Source: Laccaria trichodermophora (lineage: Eukaryota; Basidiomycota; Agaricomycetes; Agaricales; Hydnangiaceae). Taken from it: DNA of 64,000 nt. A program made the translations under genes and the position numbers. This document shows positions 22,784 through 32,413 of the stretch, in pieces (within the stretch, counting starts at the first letter, position 1; every line of letters begins with the position of its first letter). The DNA is taken from the NCBI GenBank assembly GCA_018417955.1, contig JACTVC010000017.1:682001-746000 (forward strand). Reading direction: 5' to 3'. Under the pieces are notes generated by a model. The model did not search any database. It saw only the letters and a list, made by a program, of their open reading frames with translations, and had not been told where the DNA came from.

Positions 22784-24263
22784 ATGTCCGAATCACGGCG
22801 ATTCTTCTGTAGCGACCACAAAGTTGCGGTTCCGGTCCAGGTTTGCATCAGCAACGCAAACGGGAACGCAGGGAGGAAGTTTGCAAGCTGCACGCTGCTC
22901 ACGTCTGAGGGGGACGAGTGCCCCTTCTTTCGATGGTGCACCCCCAAGAGTTCACCCGCCAGCTCGCAAGCCAGCTCGCCATCCCTGACACCAACCGCCA
23001 CACTTCCTGGTACCACATCCGATCAATCTACTCTCATTGCCCTCAACCACACCATTGAACGCCTCGAAAATCAGCCAATACCTGGCCCCTCCAACTTGGG
23101 CAAGTGCCGCTACGTCCCGCGGTGCATCAAACAGAAAAACACTGTTTGTCACAGGTACATGTGCCGTGCTCACTGTGTATCGAGTGGTGGGTGCACTGGT
23201 GCACCCAATCATGCAACGAAAGAGCAGGCCGCTACTGCACTCACGGCGCCGTGTCTCCCTTCAACCACGGAAAGCGTGGAGAGATCGACACTCATCACCA
23301 CCGCAACCTCACCCTGCACTGCCACAACCTCATCCGCTGCTTCCAAGACCGCATTGCCACATGCCGCCGTCTCCGTTACCAACGAAACGGACGCTTTCGC
23401 AAACCCTCGAATCGTGTCACAGATGAAGGCGACATTTACAGAGCAATACGCCGTGGAGCAGCGTCTAGAGGAGAAGAAGAGGGCTGAGGATGCAGAGCGT
23501 TTGTCGCGCATTAAAAAGGCTAAGAATCATGTTATTGGGTATGGTTGGGCAACGGTATGTCATTTCCTAGTATCTACGCACACCTACTGATTAGACTGGC
23601 TAGGACCATGTTGAACCGACTATCTCTGAATTTCAGGGTGGGTTCGTGTGGCCCCATTTCATTATCACCACCGATGTCCTCTCCGACCTTGACATTCCCC
23701 TTGACGTGAACCCATCTTCGACGCGGATAAAGCTTTACAATCATCAGGTCCATACTTGGACCAAGGTCACGGTTGGGCATGTTGTCACCCTCAAGGAGGG
23801 TGATAGAATCTTTCTGAAGGCTCTCGGCGTCTCCCTCTGTCTCGACTTTGATGATTTGTTGACGAAGTCCCTTCAGAGTCAGGGGGGCAGTATCCATATC
23901 AGGAACAACCTAGCCGGTGAACGTGCCTTTGTTCGCCAACAGCTCAAGTCCCGTAGTAGCCCTTCACCTGAGTTCACGTTCAGTGATAACGAGCCCACCA
24001 CCATCGCTGCACAGCCCATTCCCAAGTCCCTAGCGCGTTCAACCCGACCACCTGACCCTGATTCTCCTATCAACGACAATGCGACACAAGACGGCTTTGG
24101 AATGATGCGACGGATAAAGTGCGTACCAAGTGCTATGATGCTGGCCATACCCCAGAGGGTACATGGTCCAAATTTTTGGCTGATGACCGATTGTCGAAAG
24201 AGAAGGCTAGAAAGCGTAAGTCTTCCAAACGGGCTCGCAAGTAATTTAGACATTTTTACATAG
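22784..24263 (+). CDS. GRF zinc-finger protein, basidiomycete expanded family
   Basis: Exon 1 is 22,784-23,554 and exon 2 begins at 23,604 after a 49-nt GT-AG intron. The N-terminus is a GRF-type zinc finger: FCSDHK, C21, AGRKFASC, then DECPFFRWC at residues 46-52. GRF fingers bind single-stranded nucleic acid. A Pro/Ser/Thr-rich linker, a second Cys-rich stretch (CRYVPRCIKQKNTVCHRYMC) and a coiled region (EQRLEEKKRAEDAERL) follow. Exon 2 encodes GGFVWPHFIITTDVL and IKLYNHQVHTWTKVTVGHVV, then LKEGDRIFLKALGV, which I recall from multi-copy mushroom proteins. Near 24,100 the frame seems to shift: the other frame gives a more plausible basic tail (KARKRKSSKRARK) ending at 24,244. It converges on the CxC5/CxC6 gene 120-140 bp away. 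Confidence 0.65.
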
Positions 24264-24383
24264 TTCACTTTGATTTGTACCAACTACGTTGTAATGTCAC
24301 TACAGTCTACCCCCTTGCCCAAGTCTGTGGAGAACATCCCTGCCTAATCAACTTCTCTTTTGTTGCACGGTTTCTTTGCATAA

Positions 24384-26182
24384 TCATTTCATCAAGAAAG
24401 AAATTGAACTTGTCCACCAACATCTCCCTGCATATTGCATGGTAACCGGAGTGCGCTTCCGCCCGAATTGTGCTCGAATCTTCTTTGTCTGGACGTTGCG
24501 GTGGACCTCTGTTGCTCCAGCCGTCAAAACTACGCCACGCTCATCTACTTCAAAGCCCTCTTCCTCAACATCCGCCTCCTCAATGCTACCAGTCGCTATT
24601 TCATCTCCAATAAAATCACTTGGATGAGCTACTTTTGCACGCTGAAGCCGTTCCTGAAGCTGGAACCGAGACTCGCCTCGTTCTTTATGTATCTTTTCAA
24701 CCTGCTTGTGTGTGAGATCTGAGCAAACCCGGCTATCAACGGTCACTTTGTTGTTGCATCCAACGATGGCACAAACGGATCCGTGAGTCGGTGTGTGTAG
24801 GGGACAGAAGCGATGTCGGTTATTTGCAAGCGGAATATGGCAATTGTGGACCGCGCAACAGGGATGACCAACGGTAACACCATCAATCACGACAACCCAC
24901 ACCTTCTGGGTGACTAGAATGTAGAAGGCTGTTAGATATCTATCATGGTTAAATCTCGTGGTCTGAATCTTACCAGTTCCATCAGGCCCAACATATGTCC
25001 GCATACATTTAGTACAGTGATGTCGTAGTTCAGGTTGGCTATAAAGTCGGAACCGAGTGTTTCGTGCCTGAACAGCCTCCGTGAACCGATCCTTTTGGGC
25101 ACCAGTGTGTGGGACAGTTAGGGTCATTTCACGTCTGTTGGCATCTTCAAGAAGGGACATAAGTGTGAAGGCATCCCAAACGTGTTCTGTTGCTAGCGTA
25201 AAACCAAACTTCCAATCTTCAGGCGGCTTTGTATTGCCAAGCGCAAGATTGTACATCCTTGCACAATTTGTTGCTGATGTCCTTTGAGTAATGTTATCAG
25301 CTGTTCTAGACATTCAGATAATGAATTATGTACCATGAAACCAGCATCAGAGTCGTCCACAACACAATTACCCTTCGCTCAACAAATTGGTGCTCGCTAA
25401 CTTGTAGGATCTCGGGAACACCATCATAATAAATTCTTTCGTTGTTTGTCACACGATAATTATGGTGGTAGTTGACAGAACAGCCTTCGGCAGGTGGATG
25501 TTTGTGATTTAACATTGATTTGAGTGTATTACTTACCTTCGCAATATAAGTGAATGGAATAGACAGGTTGCGCAGCATCGTTGAGTGTATACAGCACAGC
25601 CTGACGTTGCTCCGCCTTCTTCAACAGCAGTCCTTTTTTGGCACGAGGACAGTCCGGAGATGAACATCTATGTTGAGGAGGGTATAGGGTACGTGATGCT
25701 AATAGTTAGAGAGAGAAAAAGTTAGTAAAACCACGGCCTTGAAATATAATCCAAGTGCGTTAGGACATACTCAGCCCGAGATGATGTCCATGCTGCGAGA
25801 ACAATTCTTGAGCTGTTTCTTGAGACGGGTTTTCCCAGATAAAAAACTTGAGGGTGTCCCAGCAACTATCTACACAAGGGACACTCATCAAGCAACTGTG
25901 TTCTAGGAAAATCTTGATGCTGCGAGGGAGAACGACAGGAGCCTTGTCCACCCCAAGGTCAGCAGGTTGAACAAGGATGATATCATCCTTAAGTCTTGCC
26001 ACCAAGAGGATAAACTTCATCACTTGGTGGAGTGAAAGGTCAGGATGAGCTTCCTGCAGTGGAATCAGGTCCCTCAGTGGAATGTCGTACGCATATTGAT
26101 GCACAAGAGTGTGTATGCTACGTATTAGGCTATGTTTGTACAGTGCCGGACATGCCGGACGGTCGGACAATGGGTCGGACAA
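24384..26182 (-). CDS. CxC5/CxC6 KDZ-associated cysteine-cluster protein
   Basis: The first exon (26,182-25,765) reads LHQVMKFILLVARLKDDIIL and DSCWDTLKFFIW, the CxC5 leader. A short exon at about 25,700-25,560 has YPPQHRCSSPDCPRAKK, the CxC5 cysteines. After CSVNYHHNYRV and RIYYDGVPEILQVSEHQFVE, the exon at 25,313-24,970 ends in RHHCTKCMRTYVGPDGT. A 60-nt intron leads to VIDGVTVGHPCCAVHNC, FCPLH and CAIVGCNNKVT, the CxC6 cluster. The C-terminus is a helical KQVEKIHKERGESRFQL plus an acidic tail. In this family the clusters are thought to bind zinc and to accompany KDZ transposases; no transposase core is present here. The annotated N-terminal 15-20 residues fall in the GTCCG repeat, so the original start may be lost. 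Confidence 0.75.
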
Positions 26183-26205
26183 TGGGTGGGGCGGTCGGAC
26201 TTGTC
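26142..26205 (-). repeat. GTCCG-rich repeat, right bracket (inverted)
   Basis: This stretch has tandem GTCGGACAATGG units and related CGGAC motifs, in opposite orientation to those at 22,405-22,462. Read on the minus strand it starts GGAAACTCCGACAAGTCCG, comparable with GGAAAGTCCCGATTGTCCG at 22,412. GT61 homology starts at about 26,226, immediately outside. Confidence 0.6.
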
Positions 26206-26225
26206 GGAGTTTCCATTACCCAGAT

Positions 26226-27135
26226 GTCCTCCAGCAGGGCATGGCACTTCCCGTTGGCACATTTGGCGGTCCAAAGTGCAGCGCATCGTGGTGCGATGTA
26301 TGGGAGTCGACGTAGAGGACTACGACGGAGGCTCCAAACTACATGAGTGTCCGCGGAACGTTGAGAGGGATCCGAGTCCATGTTGGTGGGTGGTGTTCCG
26401 TGGAATCCTGTGAGGAAGCGTTCTGGCAATTTGCGGGTGTGAAGCTGTCTGTTGTGTTGCCTTTGCTTGAGTGGGGTGAACAGTGTGGAATGGAGGAAGT
26501 TGCAAAGGCATTGCAACCTGGAGATGTTCCCCCCGCCGTAGGAGGCAGATAATAAGAGGATGTTGCTCACGCCGGGAAAGGTCGTCATCACCTATATTTC
26601 GCGACAGACAACGCCGCGCATAAGATAAAGCTCTCCAAGGAGGATCATGAAGCGCTCGTTAGGGCGCTGGAGGCGTTGGCTGGACGAGGCTAAAGGCGGA
26701 GAGAGAGATGATGGGGGGCTCAGTTGACAGAGCCGGCCTCTTCGCAGCCAGATCCAGAGTGGGAACTTCTGCAAGTCCTCGAAGCGGAACATATGACAAG
26801 CAAGTTCGCGCAGCTTCTCGTACCACCGTACGCCATTCCCCCCTTTTCAAGTTCCTCACCTCGGCTAGTAGCCATTCGCTGCAGATCCTCCGAGGCGCAC
26901 ATAGCAACGGCCTAACCCACATCGTCTTCATACCGCCCACCCGCATCTCCACTGGAGATATGCATGTCAGAATTCATTCCAAGCGTCACCTGACTATCAA
27001 TCGACGACGCGTGCGTTGGGGATGAAGCATTTTAGGGTGTGGAATGATATGTATTCTACGTGGCAGGATTCGGAGGTGAGGTATCCGGAGTGTTTCCAGA
27101 TGGATGGGATCGTGGTTTAGGCGGGGGTTGTGGTG
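26226..27135 (+). pseudogene. GT61 glycosyltransferase pseudogene 1
   Basis: The sequence matches the middle and end of the intact GT61 gene at 58,175-60,044: SRAWHFPLAHLAVQSAAHRG, RGTLRGIRV, a KVVITYISRQ-like piece at 26,578, and the C-terminal motif HSNGLTHIVFIPPTRIS at about 26,905-26,955. The 5' exon is missing, frames shift several times and a TAG interrupts the tail (GIVV-stop near 27,118). The left break coincides with the GTCCG repeat. Confidence 0.85.
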
Positions 27136-28020
27136 TTGAGGAAAGGGTTGCGGGGAGGGACGACGGTATCCGAATGACATCCTACAACGGCTTTGACCAC
27201 TTGTGCCCCAGAAATCTCCTGTTGAATTCCTCCAACTCCGACCGGCGACTCCATAATATCTACGCTCGAAGCGGCGTGTCTTGAAGAACAACGGCTGACA
27301 GGATATGTGTATGACCAGGGCAAAGGTACCCGGAGACAATGGAAAGGAGTCCATAGTATGGTGATCGAGACCCAAAAAACTGTCAGAATGTGCTCGCAGG
27401 GCATTGCGGATGAGCCAGTGTGAGTGGGAGGAGAAGGTGAGTTGGGTTGTGGTACGAAAGACTTGACAGGGGGGATCTGCTGAGTTTGAGGCATCGACGT
27501 CCATCCAAGGGGTCTCCATTCCCATCTGCGCCATTTCCATCGAGTGCGAGGCTAGTCGATGTTCCAATCCCGTGGTAAGACGGCTAACAATGGGAACTGG
27601 TCATCTGTCAGAGAAATGGAGGCCACGATTGTGCTATGGCACGGTGTGAATCTGCAAGAGGATGCCGTGGTGCACGAGAGGCGAGATAGGGCCGAGGTTG
27701 GGTTAGGAAGGGAGGAGTTTTTGAGCCACCGCTGAGGGGATGGTGGTGGAGGAAGAAGTAGACGGAAATCGGGGTGGAGGGTAGTTCTTCGCCTTCTGCT
27801 GACATATTTCGCGTAAGGGGGAGAGTAGAGGAGGCAGGTGTGAGGGGGACGGGATTGGACGGCTGCTAAGCGCTAAGCGCTAATGGGGTGAGGGACGGAT
27901 ATTGATTCAATAACACAGATTTGCGTGAGCTCTACTATTCAAGCTCTGTTTCAATCAAGGTTCCTGCCGTTCGTTTCGTGTGTTTGGTCGCTGGCAGGTC
28001 GACCTTGGGTATAGTTATTA
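27136..28020. other. Duplicated downstream segment of the GT61 module, copy 1
   Basis: This stretch is similar to 54,700-55,900, downstream of the second GT61 pseudogene. Minus-strand frames share a block that reads RDWN at 55,480, EHRLASHSMEMAQMG at 27,525-27,567, and SFSPH-type low-complexity runs. This hints at a decayed minus-strand gene of unknown type. No intact frame is present in either copy. Confidence 0.4.
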
Positions 28021-29557
28021 CTTTCTATCAGCTGCTATTGATGTAAAGTGTTGGATCCAAGTCAGAGAGTTAAAGTGGTCATCGACGTCCCAAGTTTCGC
28101 CAAGCGTTTCGCTCTAAATCAGATCCTGGTGTGCCTTTCCAACGTCACACATAACATCCCCTTTTCGTTCTGGCGCCGACGCACCTTAGATCAAAGCCTG
28201 ACTGATGGTACGGACGGCGCACCATACAACGGTAGAATGTCGGGCATAGGCCTCAACGTTCTGAACGTTCAACGTCAACGTTCAAGTCAACACTCCGCTG
28301 ATTCAGAACTTAGAAGGAAACGCATCGTTTGGCCATGTTTGGCAAGAACATGGGACGTAGTTGTGCAACAGATCATCATCATCACTCACCACGATCATTC
28401 GTGCTTTCCGAGAATTATCCGAGCCATCTTTGACGGTGTAATCAAAAAACGTATAACCATTACTTGAGGCAGGATTTATACGCGACTTGTCACCTCGTGA
28501 CACTGGACGAGGACCCAGTGCAAGAAAGGTTGAACTCTGAAGAAAGGGAAGGAAGTGGGCGACAAGTTGGCGAAGGCAAAAGAAGACCGTGTCCTTGTCG
28601 GAACTCGCCATCTTCCCAGCGCTAAACATGCGCTACGTGGGTGAGAAGGGAAGTCGCTATGGAACTTGGCGCCCAAACTCAGCATAAACCCTCACAACCC
28701 TCACTCCAACGAGCAGGCGCAAACTCTTAGCTCAAATGGAAGGAGACTTACCAGGACAAGCGAATGTGAACGATGGGTATGCATCTCATCATCAACATAC
28801 GGAGCCATCAGCGCTAATCCGGACAATTTGAACGTCAGGCCGTCGATTTTTCTAGGGGCTTCAATGCCCGTTATCTCTGGTGGAGAGTTCAATAGTATTG
28901 GAGGCGACTATAATCGCATCACTATCAACATTTGTAAGAATTTTATTCTCGGAATTATGTTTCTTATTCAAAAACTGGTCCTTAGATCAAGTTGTACGAC
29001 GGCGTACTAGGGACAATCGACACGAGTCGGTGAGTAGTTCATCTAAGAACAACACTTGTTCTGCTAAAGGCTTAGACAAATTCATTCAGTCATCAACTCT
29101 CCATCGTGGCCAGCGTAATTCTAGGAGAGGTCCGACTATCAACATCTGTAAGACTAAGCTTCATCTTCGGAGTTGCGTTTCTTATTCACGAACTGGTACT
29201 TTGATTAAGGTGTCGGTCGGCACGAGCCGGTGAGTACTTTCCTAGAGAACAACGCTTGTTCTGCTAAAGGCTAAGACAAAAATCATTCAGCCGTGTACTC
29301 TCCATCGAGGCCAGCGGAATCCCAGGAGAGGTACGACACCAAGCACCCATGCATACTTCATTACAACATTGTCATCTAACTTCCTCTGTCAGATCATATG
29401 GTTTCTCGAGACGTGAGTCGAAAAACAAGTGTCCCTGCCGCTATGTTTACGGTCCCTCAGTTATCGGATGAGGAAGACGAAGAGTGTATAGAGGAGAGCA
29501 GTGATGCAATTTATGAGCGCCAAATGTTGTCTAAGAAACACGTTTTTTTTTTTGGTT
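28020..29557 (+). repeat. Composite repeat R, copy B
   Basis: Homologous to the second half of copy A and to the copies at 40,000, 52,239 and 55,900. The ISGGEFNS frame is at 28,871-28,915 and the terminal T-run block at 29,440-29,555. It follows the GT61 pseudogene 1 module, as copy F (55,900) follows GT61 pseudogene 2. Confidence 0.75.
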
Positions 29558-30110
29558 TTTTGGTTGAACGTTGACGTATTTCAAGTCTAATACTATAATA
29601 TAAATAGAATAGGTCAGTGATCGTCGATCGATTGACCCCGATTAGGGGTACTTAGTCTCTTCTAGACAGACTTTGATATATGTGAAGTCGTACTAGTAGT
29701 GTTGGACATGACTATAACCGCATCACTATCAAGATTTGTAAGACTTTATGTTCCGATATCACTTTCTCATTCAAGAACTGGTACTTAGATGAAGGTGTGC
29801 CACGGCGCCGGCGGGCACAGGAAAATCTGCGTGCCATCTGCGGACACCTGCGGACACAGGTTGCGTGCCAGTTGCGAAACGAAAAGAAGTATCTGCGGTC
29901 ACTTGCGTGGAGACCAATCCAGTTGGGTGAAAATTAAACTTAGTGAGCCGAGTATCTGCGGGCATCTGCGAGCATCTGCGAGTATCAGCGCACCTCGCTG
30001 AGATTTCATTTTTTATATATTTCTTCAATGAGCACCATAATTATCCTTCTAGTTTAACGTAGATGAATCTCTCTGATTCTTTGGGACTTGTTGGTTTGTA
30101 CCTATGGGTC

Positions 30111-31332
30111 CAAGGGGGTGGCGGAACGTGGAAAATGTACCAACACTCCCTATTTTTTTTTCGTGGATTTCGATGGCCTCCCCCCCTCCCCCTCTTACTA
30201 TATAAGGTATGTTTTTCCGAGTTCCGATGTTTTAATGAATATTTTTTTGTCTTACAGTCTCGGCTTCTCACAAATTCTGTACCTACTACCTACCTATCAA
30301 CTGAGAAGTCACTTTAAAATCAGTGACGATGCTCTGCAAGTCTTTGCAGGGGGGAACATATGTGAGCGAAAGCGGTGAATTTTACAAACTGTCAACAGCA
30401 TATGTACATGCGAAATTGTGATAGAAAAACTAAATAAGACGAGATTGCGTTGAGCTCAGCCATGGCGTACAAAGCGACTTTGTCTCCGCTATCGTCAACA
30501 AGGTGAATAAACTTCCTTCTTTCTTGAAGAGTTCGTTTGGAACCTCGAATTCGGCCTGAACACAGTTTGGGTGAGTAAAATGCCCAGAAGGAGAAAAGGG
30601 AGACCTCATACCCAGATTCCGTGTAGAGTTTGAGGAAGAGCGGCTGGCAGCAGTTGGAAAGCGGCGCACAGGGATGGATGTTCCATCATCACTGAAGGTG
30701 ATGAGCAGGACTACGTGAGGGCGTTGAAAGTTGCTGGCACTTCGAATCATTCTGAGCCGACTTTGATGATACGTCCGTCTGGGAGCTGTCATGCCAGTTC
30801 AGCATAATAGAAAGAGAAGCAGGAAGGAAGGAAGGAAACCCACAGTATAACTCTCGACCAATGCCGTAGTCTCCCCAGACGGATGTGTATCGAGTTCAAT
30901 TCAAGATCATAACTACCCAATTCCACGATCAGGTAAGATGCACAGAGGAAGGAGGCAGGGAAGGAACAGACCTAACATAACACAGCTTCTCCTTGACCTC
31001 TCTGACCATCTCGAAATCCGCCATGCGATTAAACGTGTACCTGCGCATGAGAAGCAGCTTGATCAGATATTGCGTCACGTCTCGCCCAGCGATGTCTAAT
31101 CCCTGCGTGAGGTGCAGCATCATGTACCCGTCGTATACGGGCACGAATCACGAAGTGCGTTACGCCATCTCCCGACTTGAGTCAGTCGACAAGCACACCC
31201 GTTCAATGCTTTGGTTGGCTGATGCTCGATTTGCGACAAAAATAGATCAGGTCACCATTTTTTTTTCGGCCTTCGGCCAGAACCCCCCCCCTCCCAGCCA
31301 GTGTTCGGGATCCACGTTCCGCCACCCCCTTG
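30111..31332. mobile_element. Pack-type hAT-like element carrying an Arp2 gene fragment
   Basis: The left terminus CAAGGGGGTGGCGGAACGTG at 30,111 and its inverted copy ending at 31,332 form a 21-bp perfect terminal repeat. TATGGGTC is duplicated on both sides (30,103-30,110 and 31,333-31,340), an 8-bp TSD as made by hAT elements. The 1,222-bp element encodes no transposase; its interior holds an Arp2 fragment with introns and possibly a second gene piece at 30,430-30,560. It shares the CAAGGGGG terminus with 31,433-31,931 and 51,224-52,238. Confidence 0.88.
30715..31200 (-). pseudogene. Arp2 (actin-related protein 2) gene fragment, captured
   Basis: Minus-strand blocks read [80 protein letters not shown] and LPDGRIIKVGSE. 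These follow the order of Arp2, covering roughly a quarter of the protein (from the DSGDGVTH phosphate-binding turn through the region before subdomain 4). Two short introns (at about 30,923-30,980 and 30,789-30,843) are retained, so this is a DNA-level copy and not a retrocopy. Frameshifts occur near 31,150 and 30,890, and a CGA-to-TGA change follows KVGSE. Arp2 is the nucleating subunit of the Arp2/3 complex; this piece cannot encode it. Confidence 0.85.
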
Positions 31333-31432
31333 TATGGGTCTGTACTAAGACCATTTTTATGCAGAAAGGTACAAGTAACGAAGTGTCTGAGGCTATGACT
31401 AGTCAGCCACCAGCTTCTTACCATTATTTTCC

Positions 31433-31931
31433 CAAGGGGGCCCAAGGACCTTAAAAATTACACGGGGTCGGTAAATCTTTTTAGGCCATGGGATGTGACC
31501 ACCCCCCCACCCCTCCTTCCTAAAATGGAAATGTCAGACCGAAAAAGGCAACTACAAAAAAAAACATATCGCATTTTTGGCTTTCAAGAGGCGGGAGAAG
31601 CACAAAAATATATCAGTGTGCCTATATAAGTCACAAAAAGGCATTTCAGTTCTCATTTGATTGAATCCAAAGACGCACTATAGTGCAATGTTTGGCCAGT
31701 CATGTGTTATTTGGCATCAATGAAGAAAAGAATTAAAAAATTATTAGTTATGAGTCAGAAATGTGTCTGTAGACTATGTAAAGCACATTAGAATAGCTGA
31801 AGAGAAACTGAGAGTGAAATTGATGGTCATTCAGCCAGTTTTTGGCCTGAGTAGTAAATTTTTTTAAGAGCTCGAGGACCTACCCCCCTCCCCAACCCCT
31901 GGTCTGGCGTTCAGATCCCTGGACCCCCTTG
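31433..31931. mobile_element. 499-bp hAT-like MITE, CAAGGGGG terminus, 8-bp TSD
   Basis: The left end CAAGGGGGCCCAAGGACC and the right end (reverse complement CAAGGGGGTCCAGGGATC) are flanked by TATTTTCC at 31,425-31,432 and 31,932-31,939. The interior is AT-rich and without coding sequence. It belongs to the same terminal-repeat family as the Pack-Arp2 element only 100 bp away. Confidence 0.85.
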
Positions 31932-32413
31932 TATTTTCCTTCTTTATTGGACGTGATTGTGGTCGAGTTTTTTTCCAGAGACTTCGGGACTCAATAGTTG
32001 CCTAATAGCCAATGTCTGCCATTGTCGAGTGATGGAGTCACACCTCTCATTCAGACTCGCTCTCTTCTTTCCATCCCAACTTGATTCCACACCAAACGAG
32101 GGACATCAGGGAAAACCAACTTTGGAAATCAACGAAAATCTCCCCTTATTTCCCGACTACTTCCCCAGAAAACCTGGATTCCGGTGTTTCCCCCAATTTC
32201 CTCAATTAGAACGGTTTCAACGGATTTGAAGGAAATTCTTGGGCTATTCATAATATATTTCACTGTCATTTCCCTCACATTCACTAATTTCGAAACCATT
32301 TCATTCATGGGATTCATAAATTATACTGGCAACATATATTGCTCTACGAAATGACTAAGATGTCCTGCATCCAATCAGCATTCCACCTGCGATACACTTG
32401 CGTTCAGCTTGCG

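Noticed and set aside
6389..26182. A TET/JBP dioxygenase gene next to the KDZ/CxC genes, as reported for some fungal KDZ elements
   Set aside because: I looked for the HxD-containing double-stranded beta-helix pattern in the neighbouring genes and found none.
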